NCBI GenBank assembly: GCA_910588565.1
Contig: CAJUPF010000011.1
Coordinates: 1 to 55,953 of the forward strand
Reading direction: 5' to 3'
Length of the DNA stretch: 55,953 nt
Source: an uncultured Lachnospiraceae bacterium
GTDB lineage: Bacteria; Bacillota; Clostridia; Lachnospirales; Lachnospiraceae
Shown here: in pieces, positions 1 to 8,132 of the stretch
How positions within the stretch are numbered: position 1 is the stretch's first letter
How the letters are laid out: every line of letters starts with the position of its first letter
Made by a program: the position numbers and the translations under genes
The notes under the pieces: generated by a model
The model's database searches: none
What the model was told of the DNA's origin: nothing
The model's input: the letters and a program-made list of their open reading frames with translations, nothing else

Positions 1-1
1 T

Positions 2-265
2 TTCATAGGTCAAAAAGTCAAATTTTCCGGAAAGGTTCTTCAGGTAATGGAAGGTGATGATGAAACTCAAATACGTTTAGCTGTAGATAGTAATTATGAT
101 ACAGTATTGTATTGTGGTTATTCCCCCTCAATTGTTAGCTCACGTATTCTGGAAGATGACATTATCACTGTTTATGGCGCTTCTCTCGGACTATACAGTT
201 ATACGTCCGCATTGGGCGGAAAAATAACTATTCCTGCTGTATATGTAGATAAGATAGAACAGTAA
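2..265 (+). CDS. C-terminal part of an uncharacterised OB-fold-like protein (cut by window start)
   Basis: An open frame enters from the left edge with no start codon and ends at a TAA, giving 87 residues. The pattern (a 'GKVLQVMEGDDE' stretch, then a hydrophobic strand, 'SRILEDD', and a Gly/Tyr-rich end) resembles the small beta-barrel domain at the C-terminus of uncharacterised secreted or membrane proteins of Clostridia, often after a zinc-ribbon or linker. I recall this domain but cannot name a function. The first internal Met lies at 47, but the frame and the family-like residues continue upstream of it, so that Met is probably not the start. No clear terminator follows. Confidence is high that it is coding and low for any role. 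Confidence 0.6.
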   Translation, partial: FIGQKVKFSGKVLQVMEGDDETQIRLAVDSNYDTVLYCGYSPSIVSSRILEDDIITVYGASLGLYSYTSALGGKITIPAVYVDKIEQ

Positions 266-442
266 AAGCATGGGGCAAAACACATTGCTTCAAAACTTTC
301 AACGGAAAAGATTATATGGAGAGGAAACGGAATAGTAGGAACCGGTTCTTTGGCTTGATATTTTTGATGTCTTGGTACATTTGATAGATGAATAGATTGT
401 GACACTGGAAGCAAAGCTTCATTGTTGAAGAAAAGGATGTAC

Positions 443-471
443 TTGACAATAGTTTAAATACACCCTATAGT
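443..471 (+). promoter_or_regulatory. Promoter of mnmA
   Basis: TTGACA (443-448) is separated by 17 bases from TATAGT (466-471). The start codon lies about 55 bases further on, after a GGAG at 521-524. A small dyad (ACAC at 461-464 region, GTGT at 470-473) straddles the -10 box. In related bacteria mnmA can be co-regulated with iron-sulfur or cysteine-desulfurase genes by Rrf2 proteins, but an operator here is only a guess. Confidence 0.7.
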
Positions 472-530
472 GTGAACAAGATATAACTGACAAATGCAAA
501 AGTAAAATTGTAAAAGAACTGGAGTACCAT

Positions 531-1607
531 ATGAATCAAAAAAAAGTTGTCGTAGGCATGTCCGGGGGAGTTGACTCTTCCGTGGCAGCCTTTCTTTTAA
601 AGGAACAGGGATATGAAGTTATCGGTGTAACAATGCGTTTATGGCAGGAAAATGCCGAAATAGAAGAAACAGGAAAGGAATGCTGTTCGTTAAGCGCCGT
701 TTCCGATGCAAGGCGTGTTGCGGACAAGCTGGGGATTCCTTTTTACGTAATGAATTTTGGCGAAGAGTTTAAACGGGATGTGGTAGACTATTTTGTAAAA
801 GAATATCTGCAGGGCAGAACACCCAATCCCTGCATTGCCTGCAACCGCTATGTAAAGTGGGAAGCGCTTCTGCACAGGAGTATGGAAATTGGCGCGGACT
901 ATATCGCAACTGGCCATTACGCAAGGATTACAAAACGTGCAAACGGACGATTTTCGATTACGGAGTCCAAAACAGCGAAAAAAGATCAGACTTATGCACT
1001 ATACAATCTGACGCAGGAACAGCTGGCCCATACCCTGATGCCAGTCGGAGAGTATACCAAAGATGAAATCCGTGACATTGCGGAACACATTGGGCTCCGG
1101 GTAGCCAATAAACCGGACAGCCAGGAGATCTGTTTTATACCGGATCATGATTATGCAGGATTTATTGAACGGATGGCAGGCGGCCAGGCGCCTCCCTGTG
1201 GTAATTTTGTTACGGCAGAAGGCCAGATTTTAGGGGCGCATAAGGGCATTACCCATTACACCATTGGACAGCGCAAGGGACTGAACCTTGCTATGGGGCG
1301 TCCGGTGTTTGTGACAGAAATCCGCCCGGATACCAATGAAGTTGTGATCGGAGAACCAAAAGACGTATTTTCCAGGGAATTTTTAGCAGATCGGATTAAT
1401 TACATGGGAGTGGAACACATTGAAAATGGTATGCGTTTCCTGACAAAAATCCGTTATGCCCACAAAGGAGCCATGGCAGCCTTATATCAAGAAGCGGATA
1501 GGATTCGTTTTGTATTCGATGAGCCCCAGCGGGCAGTTACACCAGGACAGGCTGTAGTGTTTTATGATGGAAACTGCGTAGCTGGAGGGGGCACCATTAT
1601 AAAGTAA
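531..1607 (+). CDS. mnmA: tRNA-specific 2-thiouridylase MnmA
   Basis: MnmA activates uridine 34 of the tRNAs for Lys, Glu and Gln with ATP and transfers sulfur to make 2-thiouridine, in the cytoplasm. The 358-residue protein has the usual length. It carries the PP-loop SGGVDSS at residues 11-17, the first catalytic cysteine in 'NPCIAC' (Cys101) and the second in 'EICFIPD' (Cys201), matching the Cys pair of the E. coli enzyme. The C-terminal beta-barrel is present ('GQRKGLNLAMGRPVFV'). The ATG has a GGAG six bases upstream and a strong promoter at 443-471. The sulfur donor genes that often precede it (nifS/iscS, nifU) are not adjacent, so it is probably expressed alone or with the VOC gene that follows. 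Confidence 0.96.
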   Translation: MNQKKVVVGMSGGVDSSVAAFLLKEQGYEVIGVTMRLWQENAEIEETGKECCSLSAVSDARRVADKLGIPFYVMNFGEEFKRDVVDYFVKEYLQGRTPNPCIACNRYVKWEALLHRSMEIGADYIATGHYARITKRANGRFSITESKTAKKDQTYALYNLTQEQLAHTLMPVGEYTKDEIRDIAEHIGLRVANKPDSQEICFIPDHDYAGFIERMAGGQAPPCGNFVTAEGQILGAHKGITHYTIGQRKGLNLAMGRPVFVTEIRPDTNEVVIGEPKDVFSREFLADRINYMGVEHIENGMRFLTKIRYAHKGAMAALYQEADRIRFVFDEPQRAVTPGQAVVFYDGNCVAGGGTIIK

Positions 1608-1705
1608 CCGTACTTGAGCCTGCAGCGTTTCTTACTCTTGTATCAGGCGCTTCTGACGGGAGCTTGCAGGAAAAGAATTGGAACTATATAAGGAGATAAA
1701 GAAGT

Positions 1706-2071
1706 ATGAAACTGAAAAATATATTGATTGTTGTGAAAGACATCGAAAAATCCAAACAGTTTTACCATGATTTATTTGGGCTTGACATGGTACTGGACAA
1801 TGATGGAAATATGATTTTAACCGAAGGCCTTGTTCTTCAGGACGAAAAAATCTGGAATGGTTTTCTCCAAAAAGATATTATCCCAAAGAGTAATTCCAGT
1901 GAACTATATTTTGAAGAACGTGATATCGAAGCATTTGTCCAAAAACTGGAGCGGTTATATCCTTCCATTCAATATGTCAACCGGCTGATGACGCATAGCT
2001 GGGGGCAGAAAGTGATTCGTTTTTATGATTTGGACGGCAATCTGATTGAAGTAGGGACGCCAATGAAATAA
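1706..2071 (+). CDS. VOC-superfamily (glyoxalase/bleomycin-resistance-like) protein
   Basis: This 121-residue protein has the vicinal oxygen chelate fold pattern: a first half starting 'LKNILIVVKDIEKSKQFYHDLFGL' in shortened form, and a second half ending in 'VIRFYDLDGNLIEVG', the typical last strand bearing a metal-ligand Glu. Such single-domain proteins dimerise and bind a divalent metal and a small substrate. The substrate cannot be read from sequence. The ATG is preceded by AAGGAGA. It lies 98 bases after mnmA with no clear promoter between, and a terminator follows immediately. It could be a lactoylglutathione-lyase-like enzyme or a resistance-type binding protein; neither is shown. Confidence 0.8.
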   Translation: MKLKNILIVVKDIEKSKQFYHDLFGLDMVLDNDGNMILTEGLVLQDEKIWNGFLQKDIIPKSNSSELYFEERDIEAFVQKLERLYPSIQYVNRLMTHSWGQKVIRFYDLDGNLIEVGTPMK

Positions 2072-2086
2072 GATTTGATGCAAATA

Positions 2087-2130
2087 TCCCCCAGCGGATT
2101 TGTTTTACGGCTGGGGGAGCATTTCTTTTG
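2087..2130 (+). terminator. Rho-independent terminator after the VOC gene
   Basis: The arms tcccccagc (2087-2095) and gctggggga (2110-2118) form a perfect 9 bp stem with a 14-base loop. A T-rich run 'atttctttt' follows. The convergent minus-strand gene ends at 2152, so the hairpin may also stop transcription from that side. Confidence 0.8.
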
Positions 2131-2151
2131 GGAATATTATTTTTCAGCTGC

Positions 2152-2949
2152 TTACAGCGGATAAAACACAGGTTTACGCTTCTGAAACATGGTATAATGG
2201 GTAAATCCCACACCCTCCAGTATACCGGACAGCCTGCGGAACTCATAGGCTACATGTTCCGGTGCATGGGCGTCTGCGCCAAGGGTTATTATTTCCCCCC
2301 CAAGTTCACGATAGCGTTTTAAGATATCCTCGGTTGGATTCGGATGATTCAGGCCATATTTAAATCCCGCCATATTAATCTCAATCCCTTTTCCTTTTTC
2401 AATCAGCGCACGGAGAATGTCATCAATAATCTCATGGAATTTTTTATAAGAATAAAATCTGTTTTTATTGGGGCCGTACCGGACAACATAGTCAATATGT
2501 CCATACACATCAAAATTATCAAAAACAGCAATATTTTCTAGAGCAGATTCAAAATATTCCTGATAAGCTTCATCCTCCGTTTTCCCCACATAATATTCCG
2601 GATAATAGGGGTCAAAGCCGTGTACCACATGGGAAGAGGCAATCACCTGATCAAAATTTCCCAGTTTCAGAAACTGATCGTAGCGTTCTTTCAGATGGGG
2701 CTGGACGCCAAGTTCTACGCCGATATTGACAGTAAGCTTGTCTTTATATTTTTCCGCAAGGGGCTTTAATACCTGAAAATATTCTATAGGATCAAAATGA
2801 AATGGGGTCGGTCCCGGATAGTCATAGTCGATATGATCGGTAAAACAGATCCCGTCTAACTGCCGTTCAATTGCGGCAAGTATCATGTCTTCCGGTTTTG
2901 CATCACTGTCGCCGGAAAAATTACAGTGCATATGGGTGTCCCAGTACAT
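2152..2949 (-). CDS. PHP-family phosphatase, histidinol-phosphatase (HisK) type
   Basis: The 265-residue protein starts 'YWDTHMHCNFSGDS', the HxH metal-binding motif of the PHP superfamily. It also shows further PHP motifs: 'CFTDHIDYD', 'GVELGVQPH', 'SSHVVHG', 'YGHIDYVVRYG' and 'TLGADAHAPEHV'. These give a trinuclear metal site for phosphoester hydrolysis. The length and motif set match the HisK-type histidinol phosphatases of Firmicutes (histidine pathway, histidinol phosphate to histidinol). No other his gene is near, and PHP proteins are used on other phosphoesters, so the substrate is an inference. The gene starts 15 bases after the HAD gene on the same strand with an AAAGGA ribosome site, so the two form a two-gene unit. 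Confidence 0.8.
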   Translation of the reverse strand: MYWDTHMHCNFSGDSDAKPEDMILAAIERQLDGICFTDHIDYDYPGPTPFHFDPIEYFQVLKPLAEKYKDKLTVNIGVELGVQPHLKERYDQFLKLGNFDQVIASSHVVHGFDPYYPEYYVGKTEDEAYQEYFESALENIAVFDNFDVYGHIDYVVRYGPNKNRFYSYKKFHEIIDDILRALIEKGKGIEINMAGFKYGLNHPNPTEDILKRYRELGGEIITLGADAHAPEHVAYEFRRLSGILEGVGFTHYTMFQKRKPVFYPL

Positions 2950-2964
2950 ACGAAAATCCTTTCT

Positions 2965-3804
2965 TTATATAAATTTTGCAATCGCTTTTCCCACTCCGTC
3001 TTCATTGCACGAAGCTGTAATATAATCGCAGACAGCTTTTACTTCTTCTTCTGCATTTGCCATGGCAACGGACAGTCCGGCTGCTTTTAAAATATCCAGA
3101 TCGTTGCCGCTGTCTCCGCAGGCCATGGAATGTTCCAGTGGAATCTGCAGGAAATCACATAAAAATTTCAAACCGTCCGCTTTTGTAATTCCAGTCCTGG
3201 TAAATTCCAGATTGAAATACCCGCCGCTGGCCAGCTGGATTTCCGGACGGCCTTCCAGATAGGCTTTGACTTCTTCCCGGCCAATAAATGTACCGTCTGT
3301 TTCCTGTTCAAAATTTATCGTGGCCTTTTGCAGCGTCAGATGCTGTTCTGCCACATAAGCCGCCAGATCTTCCACCTGCCTTCGGGTAGTCAGAATATAA
3401 TTTTTAACAGATTCCGGAAGCGTATTGGAATGGCGTACAATATGCAGGGAGGAACTCTGGGTGTAGGCTTCGCCATGGATAAATGCATCTAAATGCAGAT
3501 GCTTCGTGGGCAGATGTAAAAGAATATCCGCGGCAAGCTCCGGGGAAATTCCTTCTTCGCGCAGACAGGCCTTGTCCGGTATGCGGTAAATGGCTGCGCC
3601 GTTGGCGGTAATGGCGTATTCGATTCCAAGTTCCACGGCTTCCGCCAGCGGAAGTCCCGCATAGGGGCGTCCGGTAGAAAGGACAACCGCAATGTCTTTA
3701 TCTGCAGCAGCACGAATCTGTTCTCTAGTATAGGGAGTAATCTCTCCGGTACGGGTAAAGAGAGTGCCGTCTAAATCAAGCGCAATAAGTTTTGGGGTAA
3801 ACAT
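2965..3804 (-). CDS. HAD-superfamily Cof-type sugar/nucleotide phosphatase
   Basis: This 279-residue protein has all four HAD motifs. Motif I is 'LDLDGTLF', with the nucleophile Asp and acid/base Asp near the N-terminus. Motif II is 'STGRPYAG', motif III is a Lys in 'GITKADGL', and motif IV is 'CGDSGNDLDILKAAG'. The alpha/beta cap sits between motifs II and III, which is the IIB (Cof) arrangement. Such enzymes dephosphorylate phosphosugars, flavin precursors or nucleotides in the cytoplasm; the exact substrate is unknown. An AGGAGGA ribosome site precedes the ATG. It is the first gene of the pair with the PHP phosphatase, which hints at, but does not prove, a shared phosphometabolite. Confidence 0.88.
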   Translation of the reverse strand: MFTPKLIALDLDGTLFTRTGEITPYTREQIRAAADKDIAVVLSTGRPYAGLPLAEAVELGIEYAITANGAAIYRIPDKACLREEGISPELAADILLHLPTKHLHLDAFIHGEAYTQSSSLHIVRHSNTLPESVKNYILTTRRQVEDLAAYVAEQHLTLQKATINFEQETDGTFIGREEVKAYLEGRPEIQLASGGYFNLEFTRTGITKADGLKFLCDFLQIPLEHSMACGDSGNDLDILKAAGLSVAMANAEEEVKAVCDYITASCNEDGVGKAIAKFI

Positions 3805-3948
3805 GATCTTCCTCCTTTGGAAAGTCAGTATAGGTGATTGTCCATGCCTTGCATGTGTTAAGTTGAAAGTTGCCCTCTGATACTGTTGGGCGTTGGCATG
3901 AACAGTGATTAGTATAACATAAAAAAATAAGAAATAGAAGTGAAAGGC

Positions 3949-3977
3949 TTGTTTTTTCGGCTGGGATTGTTTAGAAT
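3949..3977 (+). promoter_or_regulatory. Promoter of the carbonic anhydrase gene
   Basis: TTGTTT (3949-3954) and TAGAAT (3972-3977) are 17 bases apart. The ATG at 4019 follows a TGGAGG ribosome site. A possible minus-strand -10 (TATACT, complement of 3911-3916) for the HAD/PHP pair lies in the same gap but lacks a good -35. Confidence 0.6.
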
Positions 3978-4018
3978 AGAAAAGACGATTCGATTACATA
4001 AATAATGGAGGTTTTGCT

Positions 4019-4570
4019 ATGTACAATGAAGTAATTGAGAAGATGCTGCAGTTTAACAAAGCTTTTGTGGAAAATAAGTCCTATGATGCATTTGTTACGG
4101 ATAAGTATCCGGATAAAAAGATTGCGATTGTAGCATGTATGGACACCCGCCTGACACATCTCCTTCCGGCAGCGTTAGGCCTGAAAAACGGAGATGTCAA
4201 GATGATTAAAAACGCAGGCGCACAGTTAATCAGTCCTTATGATTCCGTAATGAAGAGCATTATGGTCGGCGTTTATGAACTGGGCGTTACAGATGTTATG
4301 GTTATCGGACATGACGCCTGCGGCGTACAGGGCTTAAAGAGTGAGGATATGCTTGAACTGATGAAAAAACGCGGTATTACAGAGGAAGCAATCGATAAAG
4401 TAAGCGCGGAATGCAATTTAAACGAATGGCTGAATGGCTTTGAAGAAATAAACGCTTCTGTTATGTCAGCCGTAACCATGATCAAAGAGTTCCCGCTTCT
4501 TCCGGCTGATTTAAATGTATATGGATTTGTAATGGATCCTGTTACCGGCGCAGTCAGAGCAGCAGAATAA
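4019..4570 (+). CDS. Beta-class carbonic anhydrase-like protein
   Basis: The 183-residue protein has the beta-carbonic anhydrase zinc site: Cys40 and the Asp42-Arg44 dyad in 'ACMDTRL', and His98 and Cys101 in 'GHDACGVQG'. The family hydrates CO2 to bicarbonate in the cytoplasm. The short length and the 'NAGAQLISPYDSVMKSI' segment are typical of the compact clostridial and mycobacterial subgroup. The start follows a TGGAGG and its own promoter. It stands alone between divergent phosphatases and gap. The family call is firm; whether bicarbonate supply for carboxylases is the main job is not visible here. Confidence 0.9.
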   Translation: MYNEVIEKMLQFNKAFVENKSYDAFVTDKYPDKKIAIVACMDTRLTHLLPAALGLKNGDVKMIKNAGAQLISPYDSVMKSIMVGVYELGVTDVMVIGHDACGVQGLKSEDMLELMKKRGITEEAIDKVSAECNLNEWLNGFEEINASVMSAVTMIKEFPLLPADLNVYGFVMDPVTGAVRAAE

Positions 4571-4610
4571 CAAGGATTTAGAATTTTTTTAATAAACTAA
4601 TGGGAAGGGC

Positions 4611-4639
4611 TTGTATTTTTAGAAAAAATTGGTTAAAAT
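4611..4639 (+). promoter_or_regulatory. Promoter of gap
   Basis: TTGTAT (4611-4616), a 17-base spacer and TAAAAT (4634-4639). The predicted transcript starts near 4646 and opens with the hairpin described at 4652-4665. The ATG is at 4702, after AGGAGG. Confidence 0.7.
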
Positions 4640-4651
4640 AGAACACAGGCC

Positions 4652-4665
4652 GGGGTGAAAACCCC
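4652..4665 (+). other. 5' UTR hairpin with a GAAA tetraloop ahead of gap
   Basis: GGGGT (4652-4656), loop GAAA (4657-4660) and ACCCC (4661-4665) make a perfect 5 bp stem closed by a GNRA-type loop. It sits within about 10 bases of the expected transcript start. Terminal hairpins of this kind can slow 5'-end decay of abundant mRNAs. That role is inferred. Confidence 0.5.
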
Positions 4666-4701
4666 AGAAATACACTTTTATATTCTAGGAGGAATAAAAA
4701 C

Positions 4702-5718
4702 ATGGCAGTAAGAGTAGCAATCAATGGTTTTGGCCGTATCGGCCGTCTTGCATTCAGACAGATGTTTGGTGCAGAAGGATACGAAGTAGTAGCAATCAAC
4801 GATTTAACAAGCCCGAAGATGTTAGCGCACTTGTTAAAATATGATTCTTCTCAGGGTAAATACGACTTAGCAGACAAGGTAACTGCAGGAGAAGATTCTA
4901 TCACAGTTGACGGACAGGAAATCAAAATCTATGCATTCCCGGATGCAAATAACTGCCCATGGGGTGAGTTAAAAGTTGACGTTGTATTAGAGTGCTCCGG
5001 ATTCTACACCAGCAAAGCAAAAGCAGAAGCACACATTAACGCTGGCGCTCGTAAAGTTGTTATCTCAGCTCCGGCTGGAAACGACCTTCCGACTATCGTA
5101 TTCAACACCAACCATGAGACATTGAAAGCTGAAGATACCATTATTTCCGCAGCTTCCTGTACCACAAACTGCCTTGCTCCAATGGCAGACGCGCTGAACA
5201 AATACGCTCCAATCCAGTCTGGTATCATGGTAACAATCCATGCTTACACAGGTGATCAGATGACTCTTGACGGACCGCAGAGAAAAGGCGATCTGAGAAG
5301 ATCCCGTGCAGCAGCAGTGAATATCGTTCCAAACAGCACAGGCGCTGCAAAAGCAATCGGCCTGGTTATTCCGGAATTAAACGGCAAGTTAATCGGTTCT
5401 GCACAGCGTGTTCCGACACCGACAGGATCTACCACAATCTTAACAGCAGTTGTAAACAAAGCTGACGTAACGGTTGAAGGCATCAACGCAGCTATGAAAG
5501 CAGCAGCAAATGAATCATTCGGATACAACGAAGATGAAATCGTATCCTCCGATATCATTGGTATGAGATATGGTTCCTTATTTGATGCTACTCAGACAAT
5601 GGTTAGCAAAGTTTCTGATGATCAGTATGAAGTTCAGGTTGTTTCATGGTATGACAATGAGAACAGCTACACATCTCAGATGGTTCGTACAATCAAATAC
5701 TTCTCAGAGTTAGCATAA
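4702..5718 (+). CDS. gap: Glyceraldehyde-3-phosphate dehydrogenase, type I
   Basis: This enzyme oxidises and phosphorylates glyceraldehyde-3-phosphate to 1,3-bisphosphoglycerate with NAD in glycolysis. The 338 residues show the Rossmann start 'VAINGFGRIGRLAFRQ' and the catalytic 'SAASCTTNCLAP' with Cys153. They also show 'TGDQMTLDGPQRKGDLRRSRAAA' in shortened form, and the C-terminal 'VSWYDNENSYTSQMVRT'. Codon use is strongly biased, as expected for a highly expressed gene. It has its own promoter and a strong terminator at 5794-5825, so it is transcribed separately from, or only partly read through into, pgk and tpiA, which follow in the usual order. Confidence 0.97.
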   Translation: MAVRVAINGFGRIGRLAFRQMFGAEGYEVVAINDLTSPKMLAHLLKYDSSQGKYDLADKVTAGEDSITVDGQEIKIYAFPDANNCPWGELKVDVVLECSGFYTSKAKAEAHINAGARKVVISAPAGNDLPTIVFNTNHETLKAEDTIISAASCTTNCLAPMADALNKYAPIQSGIMVTIHAYTGDQMTLDGPQRKGDLRRSRAAAVNIVPNSTGAAKAIGLVIPELNGKLIGSAQRVPTPTGSTTILTAVVNKADVTVEGINAAMKAAANESFGYNEDEIVSSDIIGMRYGSLFDATQTMVSKVSDDQYEVQVVSWYDNENSYTSQMVRTIKYFSELA

Positions 5719-5793
5719 TTCTGAAAAATCTTGCACGGCAGACTACTTTTGTGAAGCGACAGGCTGCCAGAGTGCGATTTAGACTCATAAAAA

Positions 5794-5825
5794 GGGTCCG
5801 GTCTTTTTGGACCGGGCTCTTTTTT
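5794..5825 (+). terminator. Terminator between gap and pgk
   Basis: The arms at 5794-5803 and 5810-5819 pair over 10 bp, centred on ccggtc/gaccgg. A short T loop separates them, and TTTTTT follows from 5820. Some read-through may supply pgk, because no convincing promoter was found in the 48 bases that remain before its start. Confidence 0.85.
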
Positions 5826-5873
5826 CTATCACAGATGTTATGGTTCATATAGAACAGAAGGAGGAAATTACCC

Positions 5874-7097
5874 ATGGGATTAAATAAAAAATCAGTAGAT
5901 GATATTCATGTAGCAGGCAAACGCGTTCTTGTAAGATGCGATTTTAACGTACCGTTAAAAGCAGGCGAGATTACCGATGAGACACGTATTAAAGCAGCTC
6001 TTCCGACGATTCAGAAGTTAATCAATGACGGCGGCAAAGTGATTCTCTGCTCTCATCTTGGCAAAGTAAAAAATGGCCCCAACGAAGGCGAATCTTTGGC
6101 TCCTGTAGCTAAAAGGCTTTCTGAGAAACTTGGCAAAGAAGTGGTATTTGTAGCAGATTATAACGTTACAGGCGAAGCTGCGACAAAAGCAGTGGAAGCT
6201 ATGAAAGAAGGCGACGTTGTATTACTGCAGAATACCCGGTTCCGCGGCGCTGAAGAGACTAAAAACGGCGAAGCATTCAGCAAAGAGCTTGCAGATCTGG
6301 CAGATGTCTATGTATGCGACGCATTTGGTTCTTCTCACAGGGCGCATGCATCCGTTGCAGGCGTGACCAAATGCATTTCCGCAAAAGGCGGTGAGAATGC
6401 CGTTGGTTATCTGATGCAGAAAGAAATCGATTTCCTTGGCAATGCCGTAGAGAATCCGGTAAGGCCTTTCGTTGCTATTTTAGGTGGCGCAAAAGTTGCT
6501 GACAAATTAAACGTTATTTCCAATTTACTTGAGAAATGCGATACACTGATTATCGGCGGCGGTATGGCATATACCTTCTTAAAAGCAAAAGGATATGAAA
6601 TCGGCAAATCCTTAGTAGACGACAGCAAGATTGACTATTGTAAAGAAATGATTGCAAAAGCAGACAGCCTTGGGAAGAAATTACTGCTTCCGGTTGACTC
6701 TGTAACAGTAGCTGAGTTCCCGAATCCGATTGATGCCAAGATTGAGACAACAGTTTGCGCAGTAGAAGATATGCCGGCAGACAGAGAAGGCTGTGATATT
6801 GGACCGAAGACGGCTGAGATGTATGCTGACGCTGTAAAATCCGCAAAGACTGTTGTATGGAACGGGCCGATGGGCGTATTTGAAAATCCGACCCTTGCAG
6901 CGGGCACAATTGCCGTAGCAAAAGCGCTGGCAGAAACAGATGCAACGACGATCATCGGCGGCGGCGATTCCGCAGCAGCAGTAAACCAGCTTGGATTTGG
7001 CGATAAGATGAGCCATATTTCCACAGGCGGCGGCGCTTCCCTTGAATTTTTAGAAGGAAAAGAATTACCGGGCGTAGTAGCCGCAGATGATAAATAA
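5874..7097 (+). CDS. pgk: Phosphoglycerate kinase
   Basis: Pgk transfers the acyl phosphate of 1,3-bisphosphoglycerate to ADP in glycolysis. The protein is 407 residues long, the normal bacterial size of about 395-410. The N-terminal substrate-binding segment 'RCDFNVPLKAGEITDETRI' is present, as are 'LCSHLGK' and the 'DVYVCDAFGSSHRAHAS' region. The C-terminal nucleotide-binding end is 'TIIGGGDSAAAVNQLGF' followed by 'STGGGASLEFLEGK'. AAGGAGG precedes the ATG. It lies between gap and tpiA in the canonical order. The 181-base gap to tpiA contains a large compound inverted repeat. Confidence 0.97.
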   Translation: MGLNKKSVDDIHVAGKRVLVRCDFNVPLKAGEITDETRIKAALPTIQKLINDGGKVILCSHLGKVKNGPNEGESLAPVAKRLSEKLGKEVVFVADYNVTGEAATKAVEAMKEGDVVLLQNTRFRGAEETKNGEAFSKELADLADVYVCDAFGSSHRAHASVAGVTKCISAKGGENAVGYLMQKEIDFLGNAVENPVRPFVAILGGAKVADKLNVISNLLEKCDTLIIGGGMAYTFLKAKGYEIGKSLVDDSKIDYCKEMIAKADSLGKKLLLPVDSVTVAEFPNPIDAKIETTVCAVEDMPADREGCDIGPKTAEMYADAVKSAKTVVWNGPMGVFENPTLAAGTIAVAKALAETDATTIIGGGDSAAAVNQLGFGDKMSHISTGGGASLEFLEGKELPGVVAADDK

Positions 7098-7233
7098 TAA
7101 CCGTTCAGGCAGGTCTGCGCATTTACTGCGCTGACCGTACCAAAACGTGAGACCGGGAAGCATCCAGCCCCTTGCCGCAGGCGGCTTTCCATGGGCTGGA
7201 TGCCTGTAACAGTGAAGGTATCTGAACTGTTAC
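7098..7233 (+). repeat. Compound palindromic intergenic element between pgk and tpiA
   Basis: The outer arms TAACCGTTCA (7098-7107) and TGAACTGTTA (7223-7232) match 9 of 10 when folded. Inside lie a perfect 11 bp stem, gcatccagccc (7160-7170) with gggctggatgc (7193-7203), and a perfect 8 bp stem, gtaacagt (7206-7213) with actgttac (7226-7233). The 11 bp stem itself encloses a small CCGC/GCGG hairpin. There is no T-run, so it does not look like a terminator. The stretch GGATGCCTGTAACAGTGAAG (7198-7217) recurs with two changes at 49277-49296. It could be a dispersed repeat or an mRNA processing or stabilising structure between pgk and tpiA. Confidence 0.6.
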
Positions 7234-7278
7234 GATAAATAAAACTTTGGCAAGTAAAGAAAAGGAGAACAGATAAAA

Positions 7279-8028
7279 ATGGCAAGAAAGAAAATTATTG
7301 CTGGAAACTGGAAAATGAACAAAACTCCCAGCGAAGCAGTTGCATTAGTAAAAGAATTAACACCATTGGTAGCAAATGAGGAAGCAGACGTAGTATTCTG
7401 CGTACCTGCAATTGATATTATTCCCGCTATGGAAGCAGCAAAGGGCACAAACATTCAGATTGGCGCTGAAAATATGTATTATGAAGAAAGCGGCGCATAC
7501 ACAGGCGAGATTTCTCCTGCAATGCTTACCGACGCAGGCGTAAAATACGTGATTATCGGACATTCTGAGAGAAGAGAATATTTTGCAGAGACAGATGAAA
7601 CGGTAAATAAGAAAGTATTAAAAGCATTCGAGCACGGCATTACACCGATTATCTGCTGCGGCGAGTCCTTAACCCAGAGAAAACAGGGCATCTACATTGA
7701 CTGGATTCGTATGCAGATCAAGATCGCATTCCAGAATGTAACTGCAGATCAGGCGAAGACGGCAGTTATCGCTTACGAGCCAATCTGGGCAATCGGAACA
7801 GGCGAAACAGCGACTTCCGATCAGGCAGAAGAAGTATGTGCGGCAATCCGGAACTGCATCAAAGAAGTCTATGATGAAGCAACAGCAGAAGCAATCCGTA
7901 TCCAGTACGGCGGTTCCGTAAACGCAGGCAATGCAGCAGAACTGTTCGGAAAACCGGATATTGACGGCGGCCTGGTTGGCGGCGCTTCTTTGAAGGCTGA
8001 TTTTGGGAAGATCGTAAATTACAAATAA
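7279..8028 (+). CDS. tpiA: Triosephosphate isomerase
   Basis: TpiA interconverts dihydroxyacetone phosphate and glyceraldehyde-3-phosphate. The 249-residue protein has the N-terminal 'GNWKMNKT' with the catalytic Lys, 'IIGHSERREYF' with the electrophilic His, and 'AYEPIWAIGTG' with the catalytic Glu. The phosphate-binding loops 'YGGSVN' and 'DGGLVGGASL' are also present. An AAAGGAGA site precedes the ATG. It completes the gap-pgk-tpiA run and is closed by a strong terminator at 8057-8104. A separate promoter was not found in front of it, so it is probably co-transcribed with pgk. Confidence 0.97.
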   Translation: MARKKIIAGNWKMNKTPSEAVALVKELTPLVANEEADVVFCVPAIDIIPAMEAAKGTNIQIGAENMYYEESGAYTGEISPAMLTDAGVKYVIIGHSERREYFAETDETVNKKVLKAFEHGITPIICCGESLTQRKQGIYIDWIRMQIKIAFQNVTADQAKTAVIAYEPIWAIGTGETATSDQAEEVCAAIRNCIKEVYDEATAEAIRIQYGGSVNAGNAAELFGKPDIDGGLVGGASLKADFGKIVNYK

Positions 8029-8056
8029 GATAGCCCAAATGGCGGGATAGGATAAT

Positions 8057-8104
8057 AAAACTCACTTCAAGTTATGGAAATGCTATAGTTGAAGTGAGTT
8101 TTTT
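8057..8104 (+). terminator. Terminator of the pgk-tpiA unit
   Basis: AACTCACTTCAA (8059-8070) and TTGAAGTGAGTT (8089-8100) form a perfect 12 bp stem with an 18-base loop. T residues run to 8104. Confidence 0.92.
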
Positions 8105-8132
8105 ACATTCCAAAGGATACCTTACAGAATGA

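Noticed and set aside
1608..1705. Possible eroded copy of the intergenic repeat after mnmA
   Set aside because: Only a short TAACCGT match with the pgk-tpiA element and a weak CCTGCA/TGCAGG pairing were found, which chance can explain.
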